From the NCBI RefSeq assembly GCF_003182135.1, contig NZ_QGTL01000013.1, forward strand, positions 124,001 through 188,000: 64,000 nucleotides of DNA, read 5' to 3'. A program made the position numbers and the translations under genes. How positions within the stretch are numbered: the stretch's first letter is position 1; each line of letters starts with the position of its first letter. The stretch is from Nocardia neocaledoniensis (GTDB lineage Bacteria; Actinomycetota; Actinomycetes; Mycobacteriales; Mycobacteriaceae). Under the pieces are notes generated by a model. The model searched no databases. It saw only the letters and a list, made by a program, of their open reading frames with translations, and was not told where the DNA came from. Shown here in pieces: positions 8,696 to 17,645 of this stretch.

Positions 8696-9859
8696 ATGCA
8701 ACTGGCCTTCACCGAGGACGAGCTCGCCTTCCGCGACGAGCTGCGCGCCTTCTTCCGTCGTGAGATCCCCGCGGACATCCGCGAGCGGCAGCGGCACCTG
8801 CGCGAATTGAGCAAGGACGACTACGTCACCACCCAGCGGATCCTCAACGCCGCCGGCCTGGCCGTCCCGAACTGGCCCGTGGAGTGGGGCGGGCGGGACT
8901 GGACGCCCGTGCAGCACCACATCTGGCACCACGAGCTGCAGCTGGCCTCGGTCCCGGAGCCGCTCACCTTCAACGCCAACATGATCGGACCGGTCCTCGC
9001 CGAGTTCGGCTCGCCCGAGCTCAAGGCCCGCTTCCTGCCCGCCACCGCGAATCTCGACATCTGGTGGTGCCAGGGCTTCTCCGAGCCCGACGCCGGATCC
9101 GACCTGGCCTCCCTGCGGACGGTCGCGGTGCGCGACGGTGACGACTACGTGATCAACGGGCAGAAGACCTGGACCACCGCCGCCCAGAGCGCGGACTGGA
9201 TGTTCTGCCTGGCCCGCACCGACCCGGCCGCGCCGAAGAAGCAGGCCGGCATCTCGATGCTGCTGTTCCCGATGGACACCCCCGGCGTGACGGTGCGGCC
9301 GATCGAGTTGATCGACGGCGGCTTCGAGGTCAACGAGGTGTTCCTGGAGAACGTGCGGGTGCCTGCCGATCAGCTGGTCGGCCAGGAGAACCACGGCTGG
9401 ACCTACGCCAAGTTCCTGCTCGGCAACGAGCGCACCGGCATCGCCGCGGTCGGGCAGACCAAGGTCCGCCTCGAGCTGGCCAAGGAATACGCCGCCCGCA
9501 CCGCGCTCGGCGTGGGCACCCTCCTGGACGACCCGGCCTTCGCCGCCCGCGTCGCCGATCTCGACAACGAGCTGCTGGCACTGGAACTGGTGCAGCTGCG
9601 GGTGGCGGCGAGCTCGAGCGACGGCGCCCCGAACCCCGTCTCCTCGATTCTCAAACTGCGCGGCACCGAACTGCAGCAGGCCGTCACCGAGCTGTTCGTC
9701 GACATCGCCGGACCCGCCGCCGTCGCCAGGGTGGGGGAGACCGACGACTGGACGCGCCGCGCGCTCGCCGGATACCTGAACTACCGCAAGACTTCCATCT
9801 ACGGAGGGTCGAACGAAGTGCAGCGCACCATCATCGCCTCCACGATCCTCGGACTGTGA
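8696..9859 (+). CDS. Acyl-CoA dehydrogenase, large-subunit type
   Basis: A 387-residue acyl-CoA dehydrogenase. It shows WWCQGFSEPDAGSDLASL, INGQKTWTTAAQ and the C-terminal GGSNEVQRTIIASTILGL. The start at ATG 8696 gives MQLAFTEDELAFRDEL; the longer frame to 8213 is a shadow of the TetR gene. It is followed 9 bases later by a second, divergent acyl-CoA dehydrogenase. Such pairs form heteromeric enzymes in actinobacteria (PimC/PimD- or FadE26/27-like), often acting on bulky or dicarboxylic acyl-CoAs. The substrate is unknown. Confidence 0.9.
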   Translation: MQLAFTEDELAFRDELRAFFRREIPADIRERQRHLRELSKDDYVTTQRILNAAGLAVPNWPVEWGGRDWTPVQHHIWHHELQLASVPEPLTFNANMIGPVLAEFGSPELKARFLPATANLDIWWCQGFSEPDAGSDLASLRTVAVRDGDDYVINGQKTWTTAAQSADWMFCLARTDPAAPKKQAGISMLLFPMDTPGVTVRPIELIDGGFEVNEVFLENVRVPADQLVGQENHGWTYAKFLLGNERTGIAAVGQTKVRLELAKEYAARTALGVGTLLDDPAFAARVADLDNELLALELVQLRVAASSSDGAPNPVSSILKLRGTELQQAVTELFVDIAGPAAVARVGETDDWTRRALAGYLNYRKTSIYGGSNEVQRTIIASTILGL

Positions 9860-9868
9860 GCAACCGCC

Positions 9869-10996
9869 ATGGATTTCACCTTCACCCCTGAGCAGACGAT
9901 GCTGCGTGACACCGTGCGCAGCGTGCTGACCCGCCACTACACCCCCGAGCACCGCGCCGCGGTCGTCGCCGACGATCCCGGCTGGGATCCGAAGGTGTGG
10001 TCGGCCTTCGCCGAGATCGGCCTGCTCGGGCTCACCGTGTCGAGCGAGGACGGCGGCATCGGCGGCGGCCCCGTCGAGACGCTGCTGGCCATGGAGGAAC
10101 TCGGTCGCGCGCTGGCGCCGGAACCGGTCTTCGACTGCGCCCTGCTGCCCGCGCTGCTCATCGGCCGCGCGGGCACCCCGGACCAGCGCGCCACTCTCCT
10201 GCCCGGCATCGTCGACGGCGAGCGGCTGTTCGCGTTCGCCCACGCCGAGCCCGGCGCCCGCTGGCCCTACCCCGAGCCGCGCACCCTGGCCGTCGACGAC
10301 GGTGGCCGGTGGACGCTGACCGGACGCAAAAGCCTTGTGCCCGGCGGTGATCGGGCCGACCAGCTGATCGTCTCGGCCGTGGTGCCGACCGGCGAGACCG
10401 CGCTGTTCCTCGTCGACGCCGCCGACGCGGCCCTCGTGCGCAGCCCCTACCGTACCTACGACGGGCGCCGCGGCGCCGACATCGAACTCCGTGGCGCGTC
10501 CGGCACACTGCTCGGCACCGCCCTCGACGCAGGCGCGGTCATCGACGAAGCCGTGATCACCAGCCAGGCGGCCCTCGGCGCCGAAGCGGTCGGTGCGATG
10601 GCCGAGGCGCTGCGCCTGACCACCGAATACCTGAAGACCCGCAAGCAGTTCGGGGTCGCGCTGCGTACCTTCCAGACCCTCACCCACCGCGCGGCCGACA
10701 TGTACGTCTCGCTGGAACTGGCCCGCAGCATGAGCCTGTACGCGGCGATGTCGCTGGCCGACGGTGTTGTGGACGCCACGGTGGCCTCGCGCGCGAAACG
10801 TCGCATCGACCGCTCCGGCAAGCACATCGGGCAGGAGGCGATCCAGCTCCACGGGGGCATCGGCATGACCGCTGAGTACCCGGTCGGCCACTACACCGCC
10901 CGGCTCGCCGCCATCGAACACACCCTGGGCGATCAGAGCGATCACCTGCGCGCCCTGTCGAGTCCGCTGGGCGAGCACGCGAAAGCGGAGCACTGA
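9869..10996 (+). CDS. Acyl-CoA dehydrogenase, small-subunit type
   Basis: A 375-residue acyl-CoA dehydrogenase homologue, the likely partner of the gene just upstream. The middle domain is less conserved than in the partner (RKSLVPGGDRADQLIVSA), while the C-terminal domain keeps RKQFGVALRTFQTLTHR and IQLHGGIGMTAEYPVG. This split of conserved features between two genes is typical of heteromeric acyl-CoA dehydrogenases, where one chain supplies the base and the other helps bind FAD. Its stop shares a base with the next start (TGATG), so the operon continues directly into the alcohol dehydrogenase. Confidence 0.88.
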   Translation: MDFTFTPEQTMLRDTVRSVLTRHYTPEHRAAVVADDPGWDPKVWSAFAEIGLLGLTVSSEDGGIGGGPVETLLAMEELGRALAPEPVFDCALLPALLIGRAGTPDQRATLLPGIVDGERLFAFAHAEPGARWPYPEPRTLAVDDGGRWTLTGRKSLVPGGDRADQLIVSAVVPTGETALFLVDAADAALVRSPYRTYDGRRGADIELRGASGTLLGTALDAGAVIDEAVITSQAALGAEAVGAMAEALRLTTEYLKTRKQFGVALRTFQTLTHRAADMYVSLELARSMSLYAAMSLADGVVDATVASRAKRRIDRSGKHIGQEAIQLHGGIGMTAEYPVGHYTARLAAIEHTLGDQSDHLRALSSPLGEHAKAEH

Positions 10997-12120
10997 TGCG
11001 CATTCGCGGCGCGGTCCTCGATCACCACGACCGGCCGCGGCCCTTCGCCTCGTCGCGGCCGATCGGGGTGTACGACCTCGAACTCGACGAGCCGGGCCCG
11101 ACCGAGGTGCTGGTGCGGATCGAGGCGGCCGGCGTGTGCCACTCCGATCTCAGCGTGGTCGACGGCAATCGCGTGCGGCCGCTGCCGATGCTGCTCGGAC
11201 ACGAGGCGGCGGGCATCGTGGCGGCCGTCGGTGACGAGGTCGACGATCTGGCCGTCGGCGACCGCGTCGTCATGTCGTTCCTGCCGCGCTGCGAGCGCTG
11301 CGCGGCGTGCGCCCGGGGCGGACAGCTGCCGTGCACCGAGGGCACGAGGGCGAACACGGCGGGCGAACTCCTGCACCACCCAGGCAGATTGAGCAGGGAC
11401 GGCGAGCGCGTGCGCCACCATCTCGGAGTCTCCGGCTTCGCCACGCACGCGGTGATCGACCAGGCCTCCGTCGTCCCGGTGGGCCGCGATGTACCCCCGG
11501 AGGTCGCGGCCCTGCTGGGGTGCGCCGTCCTCACCGGGGGCGGCGCGGTGCTCAACGTCGCCGACCCGGCGCCCGAGGACGACCTGATGGTGGTCGGGCT
11601 CGGCGGCGTCGGCATGGCCGCGCTGCTCACCGCGGCCGCGATCGGGGTGCGGCGCCTCGTGGCGGTCGACCGGCTGCCCGCCAAGCTCACGGCGGCGCGC
11701 GAACTCGGAGCCACCGAGACCTACACGCCGGAACAGCTAGCGGCGCAAGGTATTCAGGCCCGCTACGTGATCGAGTGCGCCGGCCACCCCGCCGCGTTCG
11801 AGACGGCGTTCCTCGCCACCGCCGCGGGCGGAACGACCGTGACCGTCGGTCTGCCAGCACCCTCGGCCACGGTGACCCTGTCGCCACTGACGCTCACCGC
11901 GCAGGCCCGCACCGTCGTCGGCAGCTACCTCGGCTCGGCCGTCCCCGCGCGCGACATCCCGCGCTACGAGCAGATGTGGCGCGCGGGCAGGCTGCCGGTC
12001 GAGAAGCTGATCTCGGCCCGCATCGGCCTCGACGACCTCAACGAGGCGATGGATCAACTCGCCGACGGCGCGGCGGTGCGCCAGGTGATCGTCTTCGACC
12101 CGCCCACGGAGGCACGATGA
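10996..12120 (+). CDS. Zinc-dependent alcohol dehydrogenase
   Basis: A 374-residue medium-chain dehydrogenase. Catalytic zinc ligands are seen in VCHSDLS and LLGHEAAGIV; the structural zinc loop has four cysteines in CERCAACARGGQLPC. The Rossmann motif is VVGLGGVGMAAL, followed by the acidic residue of VAVDR that favours NAD(H). The length matches the class III-like NDMA-dependent group. The start overlaps the previous stop (TGATG) and the end overlaps the aldehyde dehydrogenase start (ATGA), so alcohol to aldehyde to acid oxidation in one operon is likely. Confidence 0.9.
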   Translation: MRIRGAVLDHHDRPRPFASSRPIGVYDLELDEPGPTEVLVRIEAAGVCHSDLSVVDGNRVRPLPMLLGHEAAGIVAAVGDEVDDLAVGDRVVMSFLPRCERCAACARGGQLPCTEGTRANTAGELLHHPGRLSRDGERVRHHLGVSGFATHAVIDQASVVPVGRDVPPEVAALLGCAVLTGGGAVLNVADPAPEDDLMVVGLGGVGMAALLTAAAIGVRRLVAVDRLPAKLTAARELGATETYTPEQLAAQGIQARYVIECAGHPAAFETAFLATAAGGTTVTVGLPAPSATVTLSPLTLTAQARTVVGSYLGSAVPARDIPRYEQMWRAGRLPVEKLISARIGLDDLNEAMDQLADGAAVRQVIVFDPPTEAR

Positions 12121-13553
12121 CCCACACCGACCTTCCGGTCGCCCAGTTCCTCGGTGGCCGCTGGGTGGCGAGCGCGGCGACGATGCCGGTCGTCGATCCG
12201 GCGACCGGCGCCCAGATCGCCACGGTCGCCGACGGCGACGAGGTGACCGGTCTGGCCGCGCTGGACGCCGCGGCCGCCGCACAACACGACTGGGCGGCCA
12301 CCGACGCGCGCCACCGCAGCGACATCCTGCTGCGCGCGTTCGACCTGCTGCACGCCGACGCCGAGCGGATCGCCCGCACGATCACCTTCGAGATGGGCAA
12401 ACCGCTCGCCGAGGCGCGCGCCGAAGTGAGCTACGGCGCCGAGTTCCTGCGCTGGTTCGCCGAAGAGGCCACCCGCGCCAGTGGCGCCTACTTCCGCGCA
12501 CCCGCGGGCGGACGGCGGATCGCCGTCCGGACACAGCCGGTGGGGCCGGTTTTCGCGATCACACCGTGGAATTTCCCCCTGGCCATGGTCACCCGCAAGA
12601 TCGCGCCCGCCCTCGCGGCCGGCTGCACCGTCGTCCTCAAGCCCGCGCCCCAGACACCGCTCACCGCACTGGAATTCGTGCGCATCCTGGAGGCGGCGGG
12701 AGTGCCGCCCGGTGTGGTCAACTGTGTGACGACCTCGCGCGCCCCGCAGGTGTCGGCGCCGATCATCGCCGACCGCAGGCTGCGCAAACTCACCTTCACC
12801 GGCTCCACCGCGGTCGGTCGCGCGTTGCTGGCGCAGGCCGCGCCGGGCGTGCTGCGGGTTTCGATGGAACTCGGCGGCAACGCGCCGTTCGTCGTCCTGG
12901 AGTCCGCCGACCTCGACAAGGCCGTCGAGGGCGCGGTGCTCGCCAAACTCCGCAACGCCGGCCAGACCTGCGTGGCCGCCGACCGATTCCTCGTGCACGC
13001 CGCGCGGGCCGCGGAATTCACCGAACGATTCCTCACCGCCGTCGCCGCCCTGCCGGTGGGCGACGGCAAGGACGAAACCACGCGCATCGGACCGGTGATC
13101 GACGACACGGCGGTGCGCCGGATCTCCGCCCTCGTCGACGACGCGGTCGATCAGGGCGCCCAGCGGCACCTCCTGGGACCCGACATCGACGGACCGGGTC
13201 ACTTCGTGCGACCCACGGTCCTGACCGATGTCGACGCCCGCACGCGCCTGTGGAACTCGGAGACCTTCGGCCCCGTCACCGCGCTGCGCACCTTCACCGA
13301 CCCGGCCGCGGCGCTGCGGCTGGCCAATGCCGGCTACTCCGGCCTGGCCGGGTACGTCTTCGGCGAAAACCTCGGCGAGACAATGGAGTTCGCCGAGAAC
13401 CTGGAGACCGGCATGGTGGGCGTGAACACCGGGATCATCTCCGATCCCGCCGCGCCGTTCGGTGGGGTGAAGTCCTCCGGACTCGGCCGGGAAGGCGGCA
13501 GCACCGGGCTGGCCGAGTATCAGGAACAGCAGTACCTGGCCATCGCGCGCTGA
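12117..13553 (+). CDS. NAD(P)-dependent aldehyde dehydrogenase, succinate-semialdehyde type
   Basis: A 478-residue aldehyde dehydrogenase. Landmarks are ITPWNFPLAMVTRKIAPALA, LTFTGSTAVGR, the general-base region MELGGNAPFVV and the catalytic Cys in NAGQTCVAADRF. Its overall pattern, including the C-terminal PFGGVKSSGLGREGG, is that of the GabD/succinate-semialdehyde group. The start at ATG 12117 overlaps the alcohol dehydrogenase stop by 4 bases; the longer frame from 11307 is a shadow. It probably oxidises the aldehyde made by the neighbouring dehydrogenase. The exact substrate is not readable. Confidence 0.9.
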   Translation: MTHTDLPVAQFLGGRWVASAATMPVVDPATGAQIATVADGDEVTGLAALDAAAAAQHDWAATDARHRSDILLRAFDLLHADAERIARTITFEMGKPLAEARAEVSYGAEFLRWFAEEATRASGAYFRAPAGGRRIAVRTQPVGPVFAITPWNFPLAMVTRKIAPALAAGCTVVLKPAPQTPLTALEFVRILEAAGVPPGVVNCVTTSRAPQVSAPIIADRRLRKLTFTGSTAVGRALLAQAAPGVLRVSMELGGNAPFVVLESADLDKAVEGAVLAKLRNAGQTCVAADRFLVHAARAAEFTERFLTAVAALPVGDGKDETTRIGPVIDDTAVRRISALVDDAVDQGAQRHLLGPDIDGPGHFVRPTVLTDVDARTRLWNSETFGPVTALRTFTDPAAALRLANAGYSGLAGYVFGENLGETMEFAENLETGMVGVNTGIISDPAAPFGGVKSSGLGREGGSTGLAEYQEQQYLAIAR

Positions 13554-13563
13554 CCCGCTCGGC

Positions 13564-14187
13564 TCAGGTCGGCCGGTTCACCACGGCGAGCGCGAGTTCC
13601 GTGCACAGCGCGGCCACCTCGGTGGTCGGCTGGCTGGGGTCGCGCAGCCAGGCCTCGACGAGCTGATTGATGCCGCCGACGACGAACAGCGCCTCGCGGT
13701 GGCGCACCTCCGGATCGGCGGGAGCGTCGAGGAACTCCGCGCTGTAGCGCAACACGAGATCGGTGACGATCTCGACGGCATGGGTGCGCAGTTCCTCGAG
13801 CCCGGCCACGCTGTGCGCCTCGCTGGTGAGGATGCGGTGCACGCTCGGGTCGGCGGCGATCGCGTCGAGGTAGGTCGTCAGCGCCCGCCGCAGTTTGCTG
13901 CGGAGCGTGCCCGGCTCGGCCTGGCTCGCCGCGACCAGCGTGGCGAACAGCTCCTCGTGCACCTGCTGGGCGACGGCGAGCACCAGGGCGTCCCTGGTGT
14001 GGAAGTGCTCGTAGAAGTAGCGCGGGGTCAAGCTCGACGCCGCGCATACGCGCCGCACGGTGACCTCGGTCAATCCCGCGTCGCCCCAGATCTGTCGCGC
14101 CGCGGCGAGCAGCTTGTCGCGGCGTTCGTCGCGCCGATTCGCCGCGCTGATTCCCCGGTAGGACCGGACCACCTCTGTACGCGCCAT
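13564..14187 (-). CDS. TetR-family transcriptional regulator
   Basis: A 207-residue regulator starting MARTEVVRSYRG at ATG 14187; the much longer frame to 15465 is a shadow of the oxygenase gene. The helix-turn-helix is LTEVTVRRVCAASSLTPRYFYEHF. It converges on the aldehyde dehydrogenase with only 10 bases between, and is divergent from the MpaB-like oxygenase. The inverted repeat at 14216-14235 lies in the shared promoter region, so repression of the oxygenase and of itself is the simplest reading. Confidence 0.85.
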   Translation of the reverse strand: MARTEVVRSYRGISAANRRDERRDKLLAAARQIWGDAGLTEVTVRRVCAASSLTPRYFYEHFHTRDALVLAVAQQVHEELFATLVAASQAEPGTLRSKLRRALTTYLDAIAADPSVHRILTSEAHSVAGLEELRTHAVEIVTDLVLRYSAEFLDAPADPEVRHREALFVVGGINQLVEAWLRDPSQPTTEVAALCTELALAVVNRPT

Positions 14188-14215
14188 TGACAGCACTTTA
14201 ACAGCAGGCCTACTT

Positions 14216-14235
14216 TGGATATCAGTCGTTATCCA
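14216..14235. promoter_or_regulatory. Candidate TetR operator in the divergent spacer
   Basis: The sequence TGGATA-8 bases-TATCCA forms a perfect 6-base inverted repeat, 29 bases from the TetR start and 28 bases before the oxygenase start. Size and placement fit a TetR dimer site. A binding test or conservation in related genomes would be needed to confirm it. Confidence 0.45.
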
Positions 14236-14262
14236 GTTTGCGTCGCTCAACGAGGAGTGCCG

Positions 14263-15474
14263 ATGACCACCGTTCCCACCCGCCATCCCGATCGCCCGCA
14301 CCGGGTTCCGGCGATCGTCGGCGGCTTCGCCGCGATGCTGGGGGTCCGCGGCCCCGACGCGGCGCAGTGGCGGCGCCTCGGCGAGAGTCTGCTCGTCGGC
14401 GACGAACCGATGGACCGCCTGGTCGACTGGATGGTCACCACGGGCAGCAAGCAGACGCGCCCGCTGTTCGATCGCGCGCTCGCCCACGGCATCGCCGCTG
14501 TCCCCGAGGCTCCCGAACCGCTGCGCGAGTTCTTCACCGCGGTCGAGACCGCTCCGGCCTGGGTCGACCCCGAGACGCTCGCGCGCGGCGCCAAGGTGCT
14601 GCTCAGCAGCGGCGCCGACGGCATGTACTTCGCGCGCGACGTCGCCATGATCGGCGGCTACCAGTTCTCCGGTTTCAACAAGACCCTGCTGCGCACGGGC
14701 GCCCTGGAGAAGGGCTCCAACCAGCGCTGGGCCGAGACCATGCAGTGGGCGATGGACGTGCTGTCCGAGGACGCGCTGGCTCCGCTCGGGCGGGGTTACC
14801 AGTCCACGATCCGGGTCCGCCTCATCCACGGGTTCGTCCGCCGTCACGTCGCCGCCATGCCGGACTGGCAGGTCGAGGACTGGGGCCTGCCCATCAACCA
14901 GACCGACATGGCGGCCACCCTGGTCGGCTCGTTCATCGCGCCGACGGTGGGCGGTCTCGGGATGGGCCTGCTGCTCGGCCCCGCCGACGCCGACGCCGTC
15001 GCGCACCTGGTCCGCTACGTCGGCTGGCTGCTCGGTGTCGAGGAGCAGTGGCTGCCGCATTCGTTCCGCGACGGGGTGCGCGTGCTGGTGCACACCCTGT
15101 CGGCGCTGGCCGACCCCGACGAGTCGACCCGCGTCCTCGCGGTGCCGATGTCGCGGGATCCGTTGTCCTGGAACTACGATCGGCTGCCCACGGTGCGCCG
15201 CCGCCTCGCCTACGCCCAGCATCTGTCCGTGACGGGAACCTTCCTCGGCTCCCGCACGATGCGCGCGCTCGGGCTGCCGACGGTGATCGTGCCCTGGTAC
15301 CCGGCACTGCGGATCCCCGCCAACGTGGTCCGCTCGGCCACCCGGCTGCTCCCGGGCGGGCTCGATCGAGCGGCGCAACGCGGTGCGCGCGAGAACGATC
15401 GATTCATGCGCACGCTGGTCAGCAGCGGGCCGACCGTCGGCGGCTCGGCCGCGCGGCTCACCCACGCGGCCTGA
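14263..15474 (+). CDS. Oxygenase MpaB-family / latex-clearing-protein-like (DUF2236)
   Basis: This 403-residue protein has the features of the DUF2236 family, which includes the rubber oxygenase Lcp and fungal MpaB. The region ~140-200 holds FNKTLLRTG, GRGYQSTIRVRLIHGFVRRHV and a following Trp-rich segment; in Lcp the conserved Arg, Thr and His around the b-type heme sit in this kind of block. No signal peptide is seen, unlike secreted Lcp. The start at ATG 14263 has GAGGAG upstream. A TetR gene is divergent. It could cleave or oxidise an isoprenoid or other hydrophobic substrate (inference). Confidence 0.75.
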   Translation: MTTVPTRHPDRPHRVPAIVGGFAAMLGVRGPDAAQWRRLGESLLVGDEPMDRLVDWMVTTGSKQTRPLFDRALAHGIAAVPEAPEPLREFFTAVETAPAWVDPETLARGAKVLLSSGADGMYFARDVAMIGGYQFSGFNKTLLRTGALEKGSNQRWAETMQWAMDVLSEDALAPLGRGYQSTIRVRLIHGFVRRHVAAMPDWQVEDWGLPINQTDMAATLVGSFIAPTVGGLGMGLLLGPADADAVAHLVRYVGWLLGVEEQWLPHSFRDGVRVLVHTLSALADPDESTRVLAVPMSRDPLSWNYDRLPTVRRRLAYAQHLSVTGTFLGSRTMRALGLPTVIVPWYPALRIPANVVRSATRLLPGGLDRAAQRGARENDRFMRTLVSSGPTVGGSAARLTHAA

Positions 15475-15480
15475 GCGAGG

Positions 15481-16509
15481 TCAGGAGCCGGAGCGCAGCG
15501 CGGTGACGAGATCCCGGATGTGGTCGTCGCGCACCGGATAGCCGGGGAAGTAGCAGCACACCCGGTCCGCGAAACCGCCGAAGCGGTCCACGACGGTGGT
15601 GGCGCACTCCTCCGGGGTTCCGAACACCGCGAGCGTGTGGAGCATCCGCTCGTCGACGAGGTCGGTCATGGCGGCGACGTCGCCGCGCTTGGACAAGGCG
15701 TTCAGGCGCGGCTGCAGCTCGGACCATCCCTCGACCTCCAGGACCGGACGGTAGGCGGGAGTGGATCCGTAGAAGGCGAGCAGCCTGCGCACGCCCACCG
15801 CCGCCGCGTCGAGCTCGGCGGCGGTCCGGCCCGTTCCCACGATCACCTGCGGGTAGATCGCGAGCTCGCTCGGTGCGCGACCCGCCCGGGCGAGTCCCTC
15901 CTCGATCGCGGGCCAGGTCCGCTCGGCCAGATGACGGGCGCTGTTGAACGGCATGATCAACAGCCCGTCGGCGACCTCGGCGGCCATCCTGGTCATGATC
16001 GGACCCAGCGCGCCGAGGCAGATCTCCGGTATCCCATACGGATTCGGCCCCGGATCGAAGGTCGGCGCCATGAGGGTGTGCCGGGTGAACTCACCCTCGA
16101 AGCGCAGCGGCGCGCGGTGCTGCCAGGCTTCCAGGATCGCCTTCACCGCCAGCACGCTCTCCCGCATCCGCGCCGCCGGACGCGACCAGGTCCCGCCGTA
16201 GCGCTTCTCGATGTGCGGCCGGATCTGCGACCCGAGCCCGAGCCGGAACCTGCCGCCACTGAGCAGCTGCAGGTCATAGGCGGAGTGCGCGAGGTGCAGC
16301 GGGCTGCGCGGCAGCGCGATCGCCACATTCGTCATGAGATCGACCCGCGTGGTCCCCGCGGCCGAGACGAGCGGCAGGAACACATCGTGCGGCCCCTCGA
16401 ACGTGAACAGCCCGTCGGCCCCGCACGTCGCCAGCTCCGCCGCCCGGACGGCGGCATCCTCCGGCCGCCCGTCCAGCTGCAGATCCACCTTCATCGACAC
16501 ACGCGTCAT
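15481..16509 (-). CDS. LLM-class F420-dependent oxidoreductase (TIGR03617-like)
   Basis: A 342-residue luciferase-like TIM-barrel oxidoreductase. The pattern LLSGGRFRLGLGSQIRPHIEKRY and the C-terminal GTPEECATTVVDRFGG match the actinobacterial F420-dependent subgroup. The ATG at 16509 (MTRVSMKVDL) is chosen because GGGGTG lies 9 bases upstream; two further in-frame ATG codons upstream lack a site. It converges on the oxygenase gene. Enzymes of this class transfer hydride between F420 and an unknown organic substrate. Confidence 0.85.
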   Translation of the reverse strand: MTRVSMKVDLQLDGRPEDAAVRAAELATCGADGLFTFEGPHDVFLPLVSAAGTTRVDLMTNVAIALPRSPLHLAHSAYDLQLLSGGRFRLGLGSQIRPHIEKRYGGTWSRPAARMRESVLAVKAILEAWQHRAPLRFEGEFTRHTLMAPTFDPGPNPYGIPEICLGALGPIMTRMAAEVADGLLIMPFNSARHLAERTWPAIEEGLARAGRAPSELAIYPQVIVGTGRTAAELDAAAVGVRRLLAFYGSTPAYRPVLEVEGWSELQPRLNALSKRGDVAAMTDLVDERMLHTLAVFGTPEECATTVVDRFGGFADRVCCYFPGYPVRDDHIRDLVTALRSGS

Positions 16510-16601
16510 CCCCGCATTGCACCCCATGACCGCACCGGCAGGTGCTGATATCGGCCAGACCGCCTCCGCTGCTGCGAAATTCGCGCGCCCGAACACCGGG
16601 C

Positions 16602-17519
16602 TCAGCGCAGGAAGTCGACGATGAGCGGGATCGTCTCGGCCGGGCAGTCCTCATGGACGGTGTGGCCGCAGCCGGGCAGGACCGTGGCGGTCGCGTGCGG
16701 GATACGCGCGGCGAGGCGGTGGGCCTGGTGCGCGGGCAGCCACTCGTCCGCACCGCCCCACAGGATCTGAGTTACGGCGCCGACCTTGTGCAGATCCCGG
16801 TCGGTCAGGCGGTAGTCGAGGTTGCGCCACAGGGCGAGAAATCCGGCGCGATGGGCGGGCTCGGCGAACGGCGGCCACAGCTGGTCGATCATTTCCTCGG
16901 TCACTGCCTGCTTGCGCGCGAACGTGCCGCGGATGCTCTCGGCGTAGAACTCACGGGTGGTGAGTTCCGTAGCTACCTCACCCAGCAGTGGCGTGGTGAA
17001 AAGTGGCGTCACGGGGGCTTTTTCGGCATCCAATCCGGGTGAGTCGAGCACACTCAGCCGCGCGACGCGCTCGGGGTACTGCTCGGCGAAGTACAGGCTC
17101 CACGCCCCGCCCCACGAATGCCCGACCAGCGCGGTGCGGTGCAGACCGACCGCGTCGAGGAATGCGGCGAGCGCGGCGGCCATCGAGGGCAGGTCGTACG
17201 CGAAGCCTGGTCGCTTCAGCTCGGTGTAGCCCTGGCTGGGCAGATCGACCGCGTACACGGTGTGTTCGCGCGCGAGCGCGGGAATCACGTCGCGCCAGGA
17301 GTACTGCCACAGTCCGCCGCCGGCGACGAGCACCACCGGTGAGCCCTGCCCCTGCACGGTGTAGTGGAAACGGGCGAGTTCGGTGTCGGCGTAGCGGGAA
17401 TCGATGTGGTCGAGGTAGGTCGGCCGGTCGGTGTGGTCCGGCAGGTTCTCGGCGTGCGCGACCGGTGTCGCGACGGCGAGGACCGCGGCCACGACGACCG
17501 CCAGTCGGCGAATGCTCAT
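16602..17519 (-). CDS. Secreted alpha/beta hydrolase
   Basis: A 305-residue alpha/beta hydrolase with a clear signal peptide (MSIRRLAVVVAAVLAVATPVAHA, likely cut after AHA). The oxyanion-hole region is VVLVAGGGLWQYSW and the nucleophile elbow is VGHSWGG; the C-terminal His is in GCGHTVHED and the acid probably in GGADEWLPA. The start at 17519 has GGAGG 5-6 bases upstream. It lies 92 bases upstream of the F420-type oxidoreductase in the same direction. An exported esterase or lipase is likely; the substrate is unknown. Confidence 0.88.
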   Translation of the reverse strand: MSIRRLAVVVAAVLAVATPVAHAENLPDHTDRPTYLDHIDSRYADTELARFHYTVQGQGSPVVLVAGGGLWQYSWRDVIPALAREHTVYAVDLPSQGYTELKRPGFAYDLPSMAAALAAFLDAVGLHRTALVGHSWGGAWSLYFAEQYPERVARLSVLDSPGLDAEKAPVTPLFTTPLLGEVATELTTREFYAESIRGTFARKQAVTEEMIDQLWPPFAEPAHRAGFLALWRNLDYRLTDRDLHKVGAVTQILWGGADEWLPAHQAHRLAARIPHATATVLPGCGHTVHEDCPAETIPLIVDFLR

Positions 17520-17645
17520 GCTGCGCCTCCATGATCGAGTGAGTAGCTGTCGATCCATGGACGAGATGCCCGTCCGCGACGTGACGCGTGGTGGCGCGCC
17601 TCACGCGGCGAACGGGCTGCTCCGGCTGCCCGTCGCAGCCTCGGG

